A stretch of 12,329 nt of DNA from Lysobacteraceae bacterium (GTDB lineage: Bacteria; Pseudomonadota; Gammaproteobacteria; Xanthomonadales; Xanthomonadaceae), in contig SEHC01000025.1 in assembly GCA_004173415.1 (NCBI GenBank), forward strand, positions 1 to 12,329, given 5' to 3'. The notes under the pieces are model-generated. The model did no database searches and had not been told where the DNA came from. It saw nothing but the letters and a program-made list of their open reading frames with translations. This document shows positions 6,199-12,329 of this stretch, piece after piece (within the stretch, counting starts at the first letter, position 1; each line of letters opens with the position of its first letter). The translations under genes and the position numbers were made by a program.

Positions 6199-7455
6199 AT
6201 GAATCCGCTGACCCAGGCGCTGGAGTCAGGTTTCGCGAGCATGGCGCCTGAACTGCAAGGGATCTACGAGGACCTGCATCGGCATCCCGAGCTCTCGATG
6301 CAGGAGCATCGCACCGCCCGCATCGCCGCCGACTACATCGAGCGACTGGGTTACGCCGTCACCCGCGGCGTGGGCGTGACCGGTGTGGTCGGTGTGCTGC
6401 GCAACGGCGACGGTCCCACCGTGATGTTGCGCGGCGACATGGATGCGCTGCCGATGGACGAGGACACCGGGCTGGCCTACTCGAGCGAAGTCGCCGGCGT
6501 GGCGCATTCCTGTGGCCACGACCTGCATGTCGCCTGGCTCGCAGGCGCCGCGCGCGTGCTCTCGGAGGCGCGCGAAGCATGGCAGGGGACCTTGCTGGTA
6601 GTGTTCCAGCCGGGCGAGGAGACTGCCGAAGGCGCCAGCGCGATGGTGGCGGACTGGGAAGGCGCTGGATTGCCGCGTCCGGACGTCATCCTCGCGCAGC
6701 ACGTGATGGTGGGGCCGGCGGGTACCGTCACCTACCGTCCCGGCGTCATCCTGTCCGCTGGCGACAGCCTGCAAGTGAGGCTGTTCGGTCGAGGCTCGCA
6801 TGGCTCGCAGCCTCAGACCGCGATCGACCCGGTGGTGATGGCCGCCTCGACCGTATTGCGCCTGCAGACCATCGTTTCCCGCGAGACATCGCCACTGGAC
6901 AGCGCGGTCCTGACGGTCGGTGCGCTGCAGGCGGGGACGAAGGAAAACATCATCCCCGACGAGGCCACCATCAAGCTCAACATGCGCACCTACGACGATG
7001 CCGTCCGCGAGCACATGCTGGAGGCGGTGAAGCGCATCTGCAGTGCCGAGTGCGACGCCTCCGGCGCGACCCGTCCACCCGAATTCACCACGCTCAGCCG
7101 CTACCCGCTGACCGACAACGACCATGACGCCACCGCCCGCGTGGCAGTCGCATTCCACGCACAGTTCGACGATGCCGCCAGCGAGGGCAAGCCGGCTGCC
7201 GCCAGCGAGGACTTCAGTGTTTTCGGGCGCAGCTGGAACGTACCTTATGTGTTCTGGTTCGTCGGCGGCACCGATCCGCAAACCTACGCGGAGGCAGTGC
7301 GGGCGGGAACGCTCGACGCGATCCCGAGCAATCACTCGCCACGTTTCGCGCCGGTGCTGGAAAAGACGCTGGAGACCGGCCTGCAGGCAATGCTCAGCGC
7401 CGCATCGGCATGGTTGTGCATCCCGGGATCCGGCGCGCGACAGGATCCCGCGTGA
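6199..7455 (+). CDS. M20 family amidohydrolase (hippurate hydrolase type)
   Basis: A 418-residue metal-dependent amidohydrolase of peptidase family M20D, which hydrolyses N-acyl amino acids, indole-amino-acid conjugates or related amides; the exact substrate is not predictable. The family motifs are intact: LHRHPELSMQE (26-36), GDMDALPMDED (79-89), HSCGHDLH (103-110) with metal ligands Cys105 and His107, QPGEE (137-141) with catalytic or ligand Glu140/Glu141, AQHVM with His168, and SNHSPRF with His379. The middle (about 187-295: FGRGSHGSQPQTAIDP ... ENIIPDEATIKLNMRTY) is the dimerisation domain typical of M20 enzymes. There is no signal peptide, so it is cytoplasmic. The last about 15 residues (IPGSGARQDPA) are an unconserved tail. 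It stands alone, with about 1 kb of non-coding DNA before it and a terminator after it. Confidence 0.93.
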   Translation: MNPLTQALESGFASMAPELQGIYEDLHRHPELSMQEHRTARIAADYIERLGYAVTRGVGVTGVVGVLRNGDGPTVMLRGDMDALPMDEDTGLAYSSEVAGVAHSCGHDLHVAWLAGAARVLSEAREAWQGTLLVVFQPGEETAEGASAMVADWEGAGLPRPDVILAQHVMVGPAGTVTYRPGVILSAGDSLQVRLFGRGSHGSQPQTAIDPVVMAASTVLRLQTIVSRETSPLDSAVLTVGALQAGTKENIIPDEATIKLNMRTYDDAVREHMLEAVKRICSAECDASGATRPPEFTTLSRYPLTDNDHDATARVAVAFHAQFDDAASEGKPAAASEDFSVFGRSWNVPYVFWFVGGTDPQTYAEAVRAGTLDAIPSNHSPRFAPVLEKTLETGLQAMLSAASAWLCIPGSGARQDPA

Positions 7456-7551
7456 ACGCTCGCACGGCTTCCGCTCCGACGCGCATCTGGATGGGTGACG
7501 GGCCGATGGCAGGCCTTCTCCAACAGCCCAGCCGGAGATGCCCGCCTCGGA

Positions 7552-7587
7552 ACGCAAAAGGCCCGGCGTCGGAGCCGGGCCTTGCGT
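7552..7587. terminator. Hairpin terminator, probably bidirectional
   Basis: A ten-pair stem AAGGCCCGGC / GCCGGGCCTT with loop GTCGGA (7558-7583) is extended by ACGC / GCGT across a two-base bulge. On the plus strand it is followed by TTT and would end the amidohydrolase transcript. On the minus strand CCTTTTGCGTT follows the GC stem, seven bases past the CCA end of the tRNA. Confidence 0.8.
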
Positions 7588-7593
7588 TTTACC

Positions 7594-7679
7594 TGGTGCC
7601 GAAGGTGGGACTCGAACCCACACGCTTTTAAGGGCGGCGGATTTTGAGTCCGCTGCGTCTACCATTCCGCCACTTCGGC
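7594..7679 (-). tRNA. tRNA-Leu (anticodon CAA)
   Basis: Read on the minus strand, this 86-base gene has a perfect seven-pair acceptor stem (GCCGAAG / CTTCGGC), discriminator A and an encoded CCA (7594-7596). The D arm is GGCGGAATGGTAGACGC. The anticodon stem GCGGA / TCCGC encloses loop CTCAAAA with anticodon CAA at 7644-7646. A variable arm of leucine-tRNA length and the T loop GTTCGAGTC follow. It decodes UUG, a rare leucine codon in a GC-rich genome. It resembles Escherichia coli leuX in its acceptor end and loop. A promoter -10 box lies just upstream and a hairpin terminator just downstream, so it is probably a single transcription unit. Confidence 0.97.
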
Positions 7680-7689
7680 GCGGCCGCGA

Positions 7690-7695
7690 AGTATA
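7690..7695 (-). promoter_or_regulatory. Candidate -10 box of the tRNA-Leu promoter
   Basis: TATACT on the minus strand ends eleven bases before the first base of the tRNA, the usual place for a tRNA promoter with a very short leader. The expected -35 position (7713-7718, TGTCGG) is a poor match. Confidence 0.5.
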
Positions 7696-7795
7696 GCCAA
7701 ATGCGCCGGGTGCCGACAGCCGGACGGACGCGAGGCCTTTCGCCCAGGCCGGCGATGCTGCGATGCGGAATGCAATCCGGGTCCGTTCAGGCATC

Positions 7796-7810
7796 TTGAC
7801 AGCGTTGCCA
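7796..7810 (+). promoter_or_regulatory. Candidate LacI-family operator overlapping a TTGACA -35 box
   Basis: TGACAGCGTTGCCA (7797-7810) is an imperfect palindrome around a central CG: five of seven base pairs match, and the outer TG...CA fits LacI/GalR operators. Its first bases are part of a perfect -35 consensus TTGACA (7796-7801). No good -10 box is seen at 16-18 bases; GATGCT at 7822 has a 20-base spacer. A repressor bound here would block the polymerase. The natural candidate is the LacI-type protein encoded at the far end of the symporter gene. Confidence 0.42.
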
Positions 7811-8025
7811 TCCGGCTTGGCGATGCTGCCGGGCAGGCCGGACGGCCTCTGGCCTGCCTGCTTGCCTGGAGAGGGGAGAACTCTGGAAGTGCGCCGACAT
7901 CCTGCTTCAGTGCATCCGCCATGGTCATGCCCGCGCCCGGCGTTCCCCGCCTGCGCTAGCCCGCCCGCTACCAGGCCGCCGACCCTGCCGCTCCCGATCT
8001 CCAAGGCCCGCCCACCAACCCCAGG

Positions 8026-9594
8026 ATGCCCATGACCCTGTCGCCGCTTGATATCACCATCGTGCTGGTCTACCTGGCCGGCATCTTCCTGCTGGCGCAA
8101 TGGGTCTCGCGCGAGAAAGGCGGCCACCAGAAATCGGCCAAGGATTACTTCCTGGCCAGCAAGTCGCTGCCCTGGTGGGCGATCGGGGCCTCGCTGATTG
8201 CCGCCAACATCTCGGCCGAGCAGATCATCGGCATGTCCGGTTCCGGCTATGCCATCGGCCTGGCCATCGCGTCCTATGAATGGATGGCCGCCATCACCCT
8301 GCTCATCGTCGGCAAGTTCTTCCTGCCGATCTTCCTGCGCAACGGCATCTACACCATGCCGCAGTTCCTCGAGGAGCGTTACGGCACCCGCATCCGCACC
8401 CTGATGGCGGTGTTCTGGCTGGGCCTGTACGTGTTCGTCAACCTGACCTCGATCCTGTGGCTGGGCTCGCTGGCGGTGGCCCAGGTGACCGGCATGGAGC
8501 AGATGCTGGCGCTGGCCCTGCTGGGCCTGTTCGCACTGGTGTACCAGCTGTATGGCGGTCTCAAGGCCGTGGCCCTGACCGACATCGTGCAGGTCTCGCT
8601 GCTGGTGCTGGGCGGACTGCTGGTCTCGGCCCTGACCCTGGGCGAGATCGGCGCCGGGGCCGGCATCGTCGCCGGCTTCAACAAGCTCTGGCAGGCGCAT
8701 CCGGAACACTTCCAGATGATCCTGACCAAGGACAACCCCTTCTACAAGGACCTGCCGGGCCTCAGCGTGCTGATCGGCGGCATGTGGATCATGAACATCA
8801 GCTACTGGGGCTTCAACCAGTACATCATCCAGCGCGCGCTGGCCGCCAAGGACATCCGCGAAGCGCAGAAGGGCGTGGTCTTCGCCGCCTTCCTCAAACT
8901 GCTGATGCCGGTGATCGTGGTCCTGCCCGGCATCGCCGCGGTGGTCCTGGCCGCGGACCTGGAGCGCCCCGACCAGGCCTATCCGACCATGATGTCGATC
9001 CTGCCCAGCGGCATCCTCGGCCTGGTGTTCGCCGCGCTGGTGGCCGCGATCGTCGCCTCGCTGGCCTCGAAGATCAATTCGGTGGCGACCATCTTCACCC
9101 TGGATTTCTACGCCAAGCAGCGCAAGGACCACGACGAGGCCAAGCTGGTCAGGGTCGGGCGGATCGCCGCCACGGTCGCCATCGTGCTCGCCATCCTCAC
9201 CGCGCGGCCGTTGCTGGGCAGCTTCGACCAGGGCTTCCAGTACATCCAGGAGTACACCGGCTTCTTCACCCCTGGCATCGTGGTGATCTTCGTCCTGGGC
9301 CTGTTCTGGAAACGCGCCAACGAAGCCGGCGCACTGGCCGCGGCGATCGGCTCGTTCGTCCTGTCGGTGGTGCTGAAACTGGCGTGGCCGGCGCTGCCGT
9401 TCATGGACCGGGTGGGCCTGGTGTTCCTGCTGGCCCTGGTGCTGGCGGTGGTCGTGTCGCTGCTGGGCAAGGCCTCCGGCGACAGCGACCGCATCCGCAC
9501 CGGCGATGTCAGCTACTCGACCAGTCCCGGCTTCAATATCGCCAGCGTGGCGGTGATCGCGATCCTGGTCGCGTTGTACGCGGCTTTCTGGTGA
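8026..9594 (+). CDS. Sodium/sugar symporter, SLC5 (vSGLT-like)
   Basis: A 522-residue inner-membrane transporter that couples Na+ entry to sugar uptake. It is strikingly close to Vibrio parahaemolyticus vSGLT: shared stretches include NISAEQ-IGMSGSGY-IGLAIASYEW, YWGFNQYIIQR-LAAK, EAQKG-VFAAFLK and FQYIQEYTG. By comparison with vSGLT numbering recalled from memory, the sugar-site residues are kept: Asn61, Gln66, Glu85, Asn257, gate Tyr260, Lys291 and Gln408 (vSGLT N64, Q69, E88, N260, Y263, K294, Q428). The substrate is therefore probably a hexose such as galactose or glucose. About 14 hydrophobic segments span the length. A loop of about 17 residues is missing near 311-320. One Na+-site serine is replaced by Ala344. 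An ATG at 8032 is an alternative start; neither has a good Shine-Dalgarno. It is convergent with a LacI-type regulator that probably controls it. Confidence 0.95.
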   Translation: MPMTLSPLDITIVLVYLAGIFLLAQWVSREKGGHQKSAKDYFLASKSLPWWAIGASLIAANISAEQIIGMSGSGYAIGLAIASYEWMAAITLLIVGKFFLPIFLRNGIYTMPQFLEERYGTRIRTLMAVFWLGLYVFVNLTSILWLGSLAVAQVTGMEQMLALALLGLFALVYQLYGGLKAVALTDIVQVSLLVLGGLLVSALTLGEIGAGAGIVAGFNKLWQAHPEHFQMILTKDNPFYKDLPGLSVLIGGMWIMNISYWGFNQYIIQRALAAKDIREAQKGVVFAAFLKLLMPVIVVLPGIAAVVLAADLERPDQAYPTMMSILPSGILGLVFAALVAAIVASLASKINSVATIFTLDFYAKQRKDHDEAKLVRVGRIAATVAIVLAILTARPLLGSFDQGFQYIQEYTGFFTPGIVVIFVLGLFWKRANEAGALAAAIGSFVLSVVLKLAWPALPFMDRVGLVFLLALVLAVVVSLLGKASGDSDRIRTGDVSYSTSPGFNIASVAVIAILVALYAAFW

Positions 9595-9604
9595 GTCCGG
9601 GCCG

Positions 9605-10639
9605 CTAGCGCGGCGAACGGCTGCGCGAGGTCGACTCGCGCAGCTGCAGGGCATAGCCCATGCGCACCATCTCGCCGGCAGCCGGGTCGCGGATCGCCTT
9701 GAGCAGTTCCTGGGTGGCGACCCGGCCCATGTCGCGGGTCGGCTGGCGCACGGTGGTCACCTGCGGAAAGATCTGGCTGGAGATGGGCGTGTCGTCGAAA
9801 CCGCACACCGACAGGTCGTCGGGGACCACCAGCCCGCGCTTGCCGGCGGCGCGGATGACCCCGGCGGCGGTGTCGTCGTTGGCGGCGAAGATCGCGGTCG
9901 GCGGATCGGCCAGGTCCAAGAGCCGCTCGCCGCCGCGCACCCCCGAATCCCACGAGAACTCGCCCTTGACCACCAGCGCGGGGTCGTAGGCGATGCCTGC
10001 GTGCCTCAGCGCCTCGCGGTAGCCGGCCAGGCGCCAGGCGCTGGCGCCGTGGTCGGGATGGCCCTTGATGTGGCCGATGCGCCGGTGGCCGAGCGAGACC
10101 AGGTGGCTGATCAGTTCGAATACCGCGCCTTGCTCGTCCAGGGTCACGCCAATGCGCCCGCGCGGGGTATGTGGCGAGATGCTGGCGAAGGGCACCCCCA
10201 TTTCCTCCAGCCGCGCCAGCAGCCTGGCGTCGTCGGTGAGCGGCGGGGTCAGCACCAGTCCGTCAGAGCGCGAGTGCTGGACCAGTTCGACGATGTGGGC
10301 GACGCAGTCGGGATGGTCGTAGGCCACCGGCCCCAGCACCAGGTTGTAGTGGGCCGAGCGGCAGGCATCAAGCACGCCGGCCTGGACTTCCATCAGGTAG
10401 TTGCTGGACGGGTTGTCGTAGACCAGGGCGACCACGTAGGAGCGCTGGCCGGCCAGGCTGCGCGCGGAGGGATTGGGCCGGTACTGCAGGCGGGCCACCG
10501 CGGCCTCGACCTTGCGGCGCGTTTCCTCGCGCACGTTCGGTTCCTCGTTCAGGACCCGCGACACGGTCTTCATCGAGACGCCCGCGGCTTCGGCCACATC
10601 CTCGATTCGCGCGCGTGGGGCGTTCCGGTCTTCGGCCAT
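9605..10639 (-). CDS. LacI family transcriptional regulator
   Basis: A 344-residue sugar-responsive regulator. Residues 11-31 (RIEDVAEAAGVSMKTVSRVLN) are the LacI helix-turn-helix, followed by the hinge region NPSARSLAGQRS (about 55-66). The rest is a periplasmic-binding-protein-like effector domain, with VALVYDNPSSNYLMEVQAGV at its start, LGHRRIGHIKGHPDHGASAWRLAGYREAL in the middle, and AIFAANDDTAAGVIRAA and DLSVCGFDDTPISSQIFPQVTTVRQP near its end. The ATG at 10639 (MAEDRN) puts the helix-turn-helix at the usual place; the frame is open further upstream but that part is not protein-like. No strong Shine-Dalgarno is seen. The stop lies 10 bases from the symporter stop, tail to tail. Regulation of the symporter is an inference from this position and from the operator candidate upstream of it. 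Confidence 0.94.
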   Translation of the reverse strand: MAEDRNAPRARIEDVAEAAGVSMKTVSRVLNEEPNVREETRRKVEAAVARLQYRPNPSARSLAGQRSYVVALVYDNPSSNYLMEVQAGVLDACRSAHYNLVLGPVAYDHPDCVAHIVELVQHSRSDGLVLTPPLTDDARLLARLEEMGVPFASISPHTPRGRIGVTLDEQGAVFELISHLVSLGHRRIGHIKGHPDHGASAWRLAGYREALRHAGIAYDPALVVKGEFSWDSGVRGGERLLDLADPPTAIFAANDDTAAGVIRAAGKRGLVVPDDLSVCGFDDTPISSQIFPQVTTVRQPTRDMGRVATQELLKAIRDPAAGEMVRMGYALQLRESTSRSRSPR

Positions 10640-10698
10640 GTGCCCTATGTTGCCAGATGCGCCGGATGAAGCCGCTGGCGCCTGCTCAGCGTCCGGCT

Positions 10699-11292
10699 TC
10701 AGCCGCCGGCCACCTGGTCGGTGCCCAGCATTCGCTCGCCGCGGCTTTGCCACTGCGGGTCCTCGCCGTCCGGCGAGAACACGCCGCAACAGACCATGGT
10801 CCGTTGGTAGACGTGCAGGGACACGGCGACGGACTGCCCGCTGGGGTTGCGGATGGTGTGGTACTCGTGCGGCGGTATCAGGCTGCCGGCCGAGCCGGTG
10901 CCGGCCTCGATGGTGCCGGCGGCGACGAAGCGGTAACGTTCCTGGTCGCGTTCGGCCAGTTCGTACTGGGTGATTTCCAGGCGTCCGTTCCATACCCCTT
11001 CCACGCACCACATGCCCGAATGGTCGTGGATCTTGGTGCCCTGGCCCGGTCCCCAGGTCATCGCGATCACGCTGTAGCCGTGCTCGGGGCTGGTGTAGAG
11101 CTCGCGCCGCGCGTAATGGTCGGCGATCGGTTCCAGCACGCAGTCGGGCAGGGCCACGTCCTGGTCGCGGATCATGCGGCAGAGGGTCTTGCGCAGCGCG
11201 TCGGTCACCGCGCGGTCGTCGCCGCGGCCATCGGCAACGGCCGCATCCAGTGAGGCGATGAGCTTGTCGCGGCCCGTGAATTCAAGGCTCAT
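10699..11292 (-). CDS. Cysteine dioxygenase, type I (cupin)
   Basis: A 197-residue cytoplasmic non-haem iron enzyme that oxidises L-cysteine with O2 to cysteine sulfinate. The cupin core gives the three iron ligands: His89 and His91 (KIHDHSG) and His145 (EYHTIRN). Arg62 (HYARRE) aligns with rat Arg60, which binds the substrate carboxylate; mercaptopropionate dioxygenases have Gln there, so cysteine is the likelier substrate. Ser158-His160-Tyr162 (VSLHVY) matches the S-x-H-x-Y catalytic motif, and Cys96 falls exactly at rat Cys93. Alignment with the rat enzyme is by eye and from memory. The ATG at 11292 has no good Shine-Dalgarno; a stem-loop and a TAAACT box lie upstream. The upstream neighbour metX, 141 bases away on the same strand, makes the context sulfur amino-acid metabolism. 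Confidence 0.92.
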   Translation of the reverse strand: MSLEFTGRDKLIASLDAAVADGRGDDRAVTDALRKTLCRMIRDQDVALPDCVLEPIADHYARRELYTSPEHGYSVIAMTWGPGQGTKIHDHSGMWCVEGVWNGRLEITQYELAERDQERYRFVAAGTIEAGTGSAGSLIPPHEYHTIRNPSGQSVAVSLHVYQRTMVCCGVFSPDGEDPQWQSRGERMLGTDQVAGG

Positions 11293-11325
11293 GGTCGTAT
11301 CCGGTGGAATGTGCGGGCAGTTTAC

Positions 11326-11349
11326 CCCGGGCGCCGCCGCGGCGCCGGG
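11326..11349. other. GC-rich stem-loop between metX and cysteine dioxygenase
   Basis: GGCGCCG-CCG-CGGCGCC forms a seven-pair stem with a three-base loop, extendable by CCC/GGG across one bulged base. It lies about 35-60 bases before the cysteine dioxygenase start. No T tract follows on the minus strand, where TAAACT (11319-11324) comes next and could be a -10 box. Whether it ends the metX transcript or sits in a shared leader is open. Confidence 0.4.
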
Positions 11350-11433
11350 ACCGGGATCGCAGCCCGCGGCCGACCCGGCGGCGTCATCGCGTTTCCGCCG
11401 GCCTGCGCTGCGCGCGATGCAGGCGCGCGGCCT

Positions 11434-12329
11434 TCAGATCCGGGCGAGGAACTCGGCCACCGCGGGGCCGAAGCGCTCGATGTCCACCAGGAAGGCGTCG
11501 TGGCCCTGCGGGGAGTCCAGCGCCAGGAACTCGGCCTCGGCGCCGCCGGCACGCAGGCCATCGGCGATCTGCTGCTGTTGCTGAAGCGGGAACAGGATGT
11601 CGGTGGTGGTGCCGATCGCCAGCGCCTTTTCCACCCGGATCCGGGACAACCCCTGCATCACGTCGCCGCCGGCCACGTCGGCCAGGTCGAACCAGTCCAT
11701 GCAGCGGCTCAGGTACAGGTAGCAGTTGGGATCGAAGCGGCGCACGAAGCGCCGCGCATGACCCTCGAGGTAGCTCTCGACCTGGAACTCCAGGCCGAAG
11801 GGTTCTTCCTCGGGACGGTCGGATTCCAGCCGCACGCGGCCGAACCGCCCGTCCCACTCCAGCGCCGAGCGATAGGTGATCACGCCCAGCTTGCGGGCCA
11901 TGCGCATGCCCGATTCGGGATAGCTGTCTTCGTCGTACTGGCCGTTGTTCCAGTTCGGGTCCAGGCGGATCGCCTCGCGCTGCAGCGAACGGATGGCGAT
12001 CGAGAACGGCAGGGCCTGGGCGCTGCCGGAAATGTTGATGTGCGAACGCGCCGAACCCGGATGACGCAGCAGGTAGGCCAGCGCGGTCATCCCGCCCATC
12101 GAGTTGCCGATGATGCAGGCCAGTTGGCCGATGCCCAGTCCGCGCACGACTTCGTGGGCGGCGTCGGCCACGTCGGCGATCGACAACTCCGGAAAATCCA
12201 GCCGATAGGGCTGGCCGCTGGCCGGGTTGACCGAAGCCGGCCCGGTCGAACCCTTGCAACTGCCCAGGGAATTGACGCAGACCACGAACCAGCGCGTGCT
12301 GTCGATCGGCTTGCCCGGTCCCAGCATCG
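11434..12329 (-). CDS. metX: MetX-type O-acyltransferase (probably serine O-succinyltransferase), 5' end outside window
   Basis: An alpha/beta-hydrolase of the MetX family, which transfers an acetyl or succinyl group from CoA to homoserine or serine. The visible 297 residues begin near MLGPGKPIDSTRWFVVCVNS, an internal family motif, so roughly the first 50-80 residues are missing. The nucleophile is the Ser in IGNSMGGMTALAYL (codon at 12100-12102). The acidic residue is Asp in IGTTTDILFP, and the His is in SPQGHDAFL; all three are present. In Xanthomonadaceae, enzymes of this family were reported to be serine O-succinyltransferases feeding cysteine synthesis rather than homoserine acetyltransferases; this copy has GNSMGG where acetyltransferases usually have GGSMGG (from memory). 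The reaction is therefore likely but not proven. A run of five Gln follows the catalytic Asp. Cysteine dioxygenase lies downstream. Confidence 0.9.
   Translation of the reverse strand, partial: MLGPGKPIDSTRWFVVCVNSLGSCKGSTGPASVNPASGQPYRLDFPELSIADVADAAHEVVRGLGIGQLACIIGNSMGGMTALAYLLRHPGSARSHINISGSAQALPFSIAIRSLQREAIRLDPNWNNGQYDEDSYPESGMRMARKLGVITYRSALEWDGRFGRVRLESDRPEEEPFGLEFQVESYLEGHARRFVRRFDPNCYLYLSRCMDWFDLADVAGGDVMQGLSRIRVEKALAIGTTTDILFPLQQQQQIADGLRAGGAEAEFLALDSPQGHDAFLVDIERFGPAVAEFLARI

Larger units (their letters stand above)
7680..8025. other. Intergenic leader between tRNA-Leu and the symporter
   Basis: These 346 bases hold the tRNA promoter at the left, a LacI-type operator candidate with a TTGACA box at 7796-7810, and an 11-bp direct repeat GGCGATGCTGC (7751-7761 and 7819-7829). 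The remaining sequence up to the symporter start shows nothing I can identify. Open frames here lack start signals and conserved features. Confidence 0.55.

Noticed and set aside
5223..6242. Upstream extension of the TetR frame, and overlapping plus-strand frames around 5193-6195
   Set aside because: The translations are Arg/Pro/Gly-rich low complexity without start signals or motifs. Real TetR homology begins after the ATG at 5222.
7594..7679. tRNA-Leu as a phage or island attachment site
   Set aside because: No duplicate of the tRNA 3' end and no integrase gene are seen in the window; a normal terminator follows.
9601..9614. GCCGC-TAGC-GCGGC hairpin between the symporter and LacI-type genes
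   Set aside because: The stem is only five pairs, overlaps the LacI-type stop codon and has no T tract on either strand. Such stems are common by chance at this GC content.
6226..9654. Minus-strand open frame of over 1,100 codons
   Set aside because: It is antisense to the amidohydrolase, the tRNA and the symporter, and its translation is His/Gln/Asp/Gly-rich with no domain pattern. It is a shadow frame of GC-rich coding DNA.
1..12329. CRISPR arrays, insertion sequences, toxin-antitoxin or defence islands
   Set aside because: No spaced direct repeats, transposase motifs or defence-type domains were found on either strand; the content is ordinary metabolism, transport and regulation.

Overview
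The window is very GC-rich, with tightly packed genes and long spurious open frames on both strands. Its gene content points to a gammaproteobacterium of the Xanthomonadaceae (Lysobacter, Luteimonas, Pseudoxanthomonas or a close relative). The clues are a class III phaE-phaC pair with a DUF5329 gene, a MetX of the kind that acts as a serine O-succinyltransferase in this family, and a vSGLT-type sugar symporter beside a LacI-type regulator. Genus is inferred, not shown.

Layout, left to right. (1) 1-2150, plus strand: the end of phaE, phaC overlapping it by four bases (ATGA), and a secreted DUF5329 protein whose start lies inside phaC. This looks like one polyhydroxyalkanoate operon. (2) 2252-2892, plus strand: a two-gene unit encoding a stand-alone PspC-domain membrane peptide and a small HExxH protein of unknown function. 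(3) 2936-5222, minus strand: a small basic hydrophilic protein, a DAO-type FAD oxidoreductase, and a TetR regulator upstream of it. (4) 5223-6198: nearly 1 kb with no convincing gene. It holds an imperfect inverted repeat and a short 9-bp tandem repeat and looks decayed. (5) 6199-7455, plus strand: an M20 amidohydrolase with an unusually good Shine-Dalgarno. It is followed by a strong hairpin terminator that probably also serves the opposing tRNA-Leu(CAA) at 7594-7679. (6) 7680-8025: tRNA promoter and symporter leader, with a LacI-type operator candidate overlapping a TTGACA box. (7) 8026-10639: a vSGLT-like Na+/sugar symporter and a convergent LacI-family regulator, with stop codons 10 bp apart. 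(8) 10699 to the right end, minus strand: cysteine dioxygenase downstream of metX (5' end outside the window).

How the genes work together: PhaE and PhaC form the PHA synthase. The symporter and LacI regulator look like a self-contained sugar-uptake module. MetX plus cysteine dioxygenase place a step of cysteine or methionine synthesis beside the enzyme that oxidises cysteine. I see no prophage, CRISPR array, insertion sequence or obvious defence system. The most interesting details are a cysteine dioxygenase with the residues of the mammalian Cys-Tyr cofactor, a histone-H1-like basic tail on PhaE, a changed Na+-site residue in the symporter, and the uncharacterised HExxH protein paired with PspC.
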